64,000 nucleotides of DNA from Ruegeria sp. HKCCD7303 (GTDB lineage: Bacteria; Pseudomonadota; Alphaproteobacteria; Rhodobacterales; Rhodobacteraceae): the NCBI RefSeq assembly GCF_013111185.1, contig NZ_WVRE01000007.1, positions 1 to 64,000 of the forward strand, written 5' to 3'. The stretch's first letter is position 1. Every line of letters begins with the position of its first letter. A program made the position numbers and the translations under genes. The notes under the pieces are model-generated. The model saw only the letters and a program-made list of their open reading frames with translations, was not told the DNA's origin and made no database searches. Below, one piece after another: positions 63,381 to 64,000 of this stretch.

Positions 63381-64000
63381 GAATTGGAAGGCAATCAATT
63401 TCGATTGGAACCAGGCTCGGTCTTTTCTTGCAACGGCAGAAGAAGGCTCGTTTTCCGCCGCGGCGCGCGTGCTTGAACAGACCCAGCCAACCGTGGGTCG
63501 TCAGGTCGCCGCGCTGGAACAGGCGCTAGGCGTCACCTTGTTTGAAAGGGTTGGCAAGTCGCTTAATCTGACAACAGCCGGTGCTGAGCTTTTGGTGCAT
63601 GTCAGTGAAATGGCAAATGTCGCGAACAGAATTTCTCTGACCGCAACAAGCCAGTCACAAGCAGTTGAAGGGCAAGTCAGGATCACTGCTTCCGACGTGA
63701 TGTCAGCCTATCAGCTACCGCCTATTTTCAAACAGATCAGGATCGCGGCACCGCGGCTTGAAATCGACGTTGTCGCAGCAAATGACATACGAGACATACA
63801 GCGGCGCGAGGCAGATATCGCAATTCGGCATGTGCGCCCGACACAGCCGGACCTGATTGCAAAGCTCGTGTCAGAAGCGACGGCACATTTTTACGCTGCC
63901 CCTTCATACCTCGAACAGGTTGGGCGACCACGAAATGAAGACGAACTTGCTAAGTTGGATTTCGTCAGCTTTGGCGATGTTGACACGATGATTGGATTTC
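63379..64000 (+). CDS. LysR-family regulator, partial (runs off the window)
   Basis: 207 codons are visible without a stop. MNWKAINFDWNQARSFLATA and EEGSFSAAARVLEQTQPTVG are the helix-turn-helix of LysR proteins, and TLFERVGKSLNLTTAGAELL the following helix. VRITASDVMSAYQLPPIFKQ opens the ligand-binding domain. The C terminus lies to the right of the window. Confidence 0.92.
   Translation, partial: MNWKAINFDWNQARSFLATAEEGSFSAAARVLEQTQPTVGRQVAALEQALGVTLFERVGKSLNLTTAGAELLVHVSEMANVANRISLTATSQSQAVEGQVRITASDVMSAYQLPPIFKQIRIAAPRLEIDVVAANDIRDIQRREADIAIRHVRPTQPDLIAKLVSEATAHFYAAPSYLEQVGRPRNEDELAKLDFVSFGDVDTMIGF

Noticed and set aside
51133-64000. Second attachment site for the tRNA-Arg element
   Set aside because: No copy of the tRNA 3' end could be found by eye; the repeats at 55783 and 58240 do not match it.

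Overview
The window looks like chromosomal DNA of a marine alphaproteobacterium of the Rhodobacterales (Roseobacter group, Ruegeria-like). Supporting signs are the high-GC coding style, the alpha operon ending rpsK-rpoA-rplQ without rpsD, a bztABCD amino-acid transporter, an ATP12 chaperone gene, the rpmH-rnpA-yidD...yidC-engB-argB cluster, and intergenic palindromes of a type common in that group. The genus is inferred, not proven.

Region 1 (1-23.9 kb) is the S10/spc/alpha ribosomal protein locus in a rearranged form. rpsJ-rplC-rplD-rplW lie on the plus strand (3635-5600). The block rplB to rpmD, which should follow, is inverted (15522 down to 7012). rplO-secY-adk-rpsM-rpsK-rpoA-rplQ resume on the plus strand (18577-23811). 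A second, diverged copy of the rplW 3' end lies in opposite orientation at 17127-17225, so inverted rplW ends bracket the flipped block. A decayed 3' end of tuf (EF-Tu) with its terminator lies at 1984-2191, and a near-identical terminator opens the window. An amidohydrolase gene lies between the two tuf ends, and a fatty acid desaturase gene abuts the rplW remnant. Other non-ribosomal genes here are a DUF1254/DUF1214 protein, a 2OG-Fe(II) oxygenase beside rplP, a SnoaL-like gene whose ribosome site can be hidden in a hairpin, a DUF1127 gene, and a PIN/HTH toxin-antitoxin pair. Three ribosomal promoters share a TTGCCA -35 box with a 17-base spacer.

Region 2 (23.9-51.1 kb) is ordinary core chromosome. 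It holds a DUF3300/DUF2950 pair, a TauD-like dioxygenase, an htrA-rarA pair, a crotonase, rluC-HAD-ATP12, bztABCD, a minus-strand series of SixA-like phosphatase, ferredoxin-like protein, argB, engB, MOSC protein and yidC, an EAL phosphodiesterase with a dead GGDEF domain, ttcA, yidD-rnpA-rpmH, a TVP38 protein with a disulfide oxidoreductase, and an orphan sensor kinase.

Region 3 (51.06-55.75 kb) is a compact integrative element beside tRNA-Arg(ACG). It has a tyrosine integrase, an unrecognised 326-aa cargo gene, an AlpA/excisionase-like protein, two small helix-turn-helix or unknown genes, and a 299-aa protein with a Cys/His motif.

Region 4 (55.75-64 kb) is accessory. It holds a dCache-HAMP adenylate cyclase between imperfect direct repeats, an MscS channel, a truncated alpha/beta hydrolase, DUF4345 and NmrA genes opposite an AraC regulator, a GNAT, a methyltransferase, and a LysR gene cut by the window edge. 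No rRNA gene and no CRISPR array was seen.
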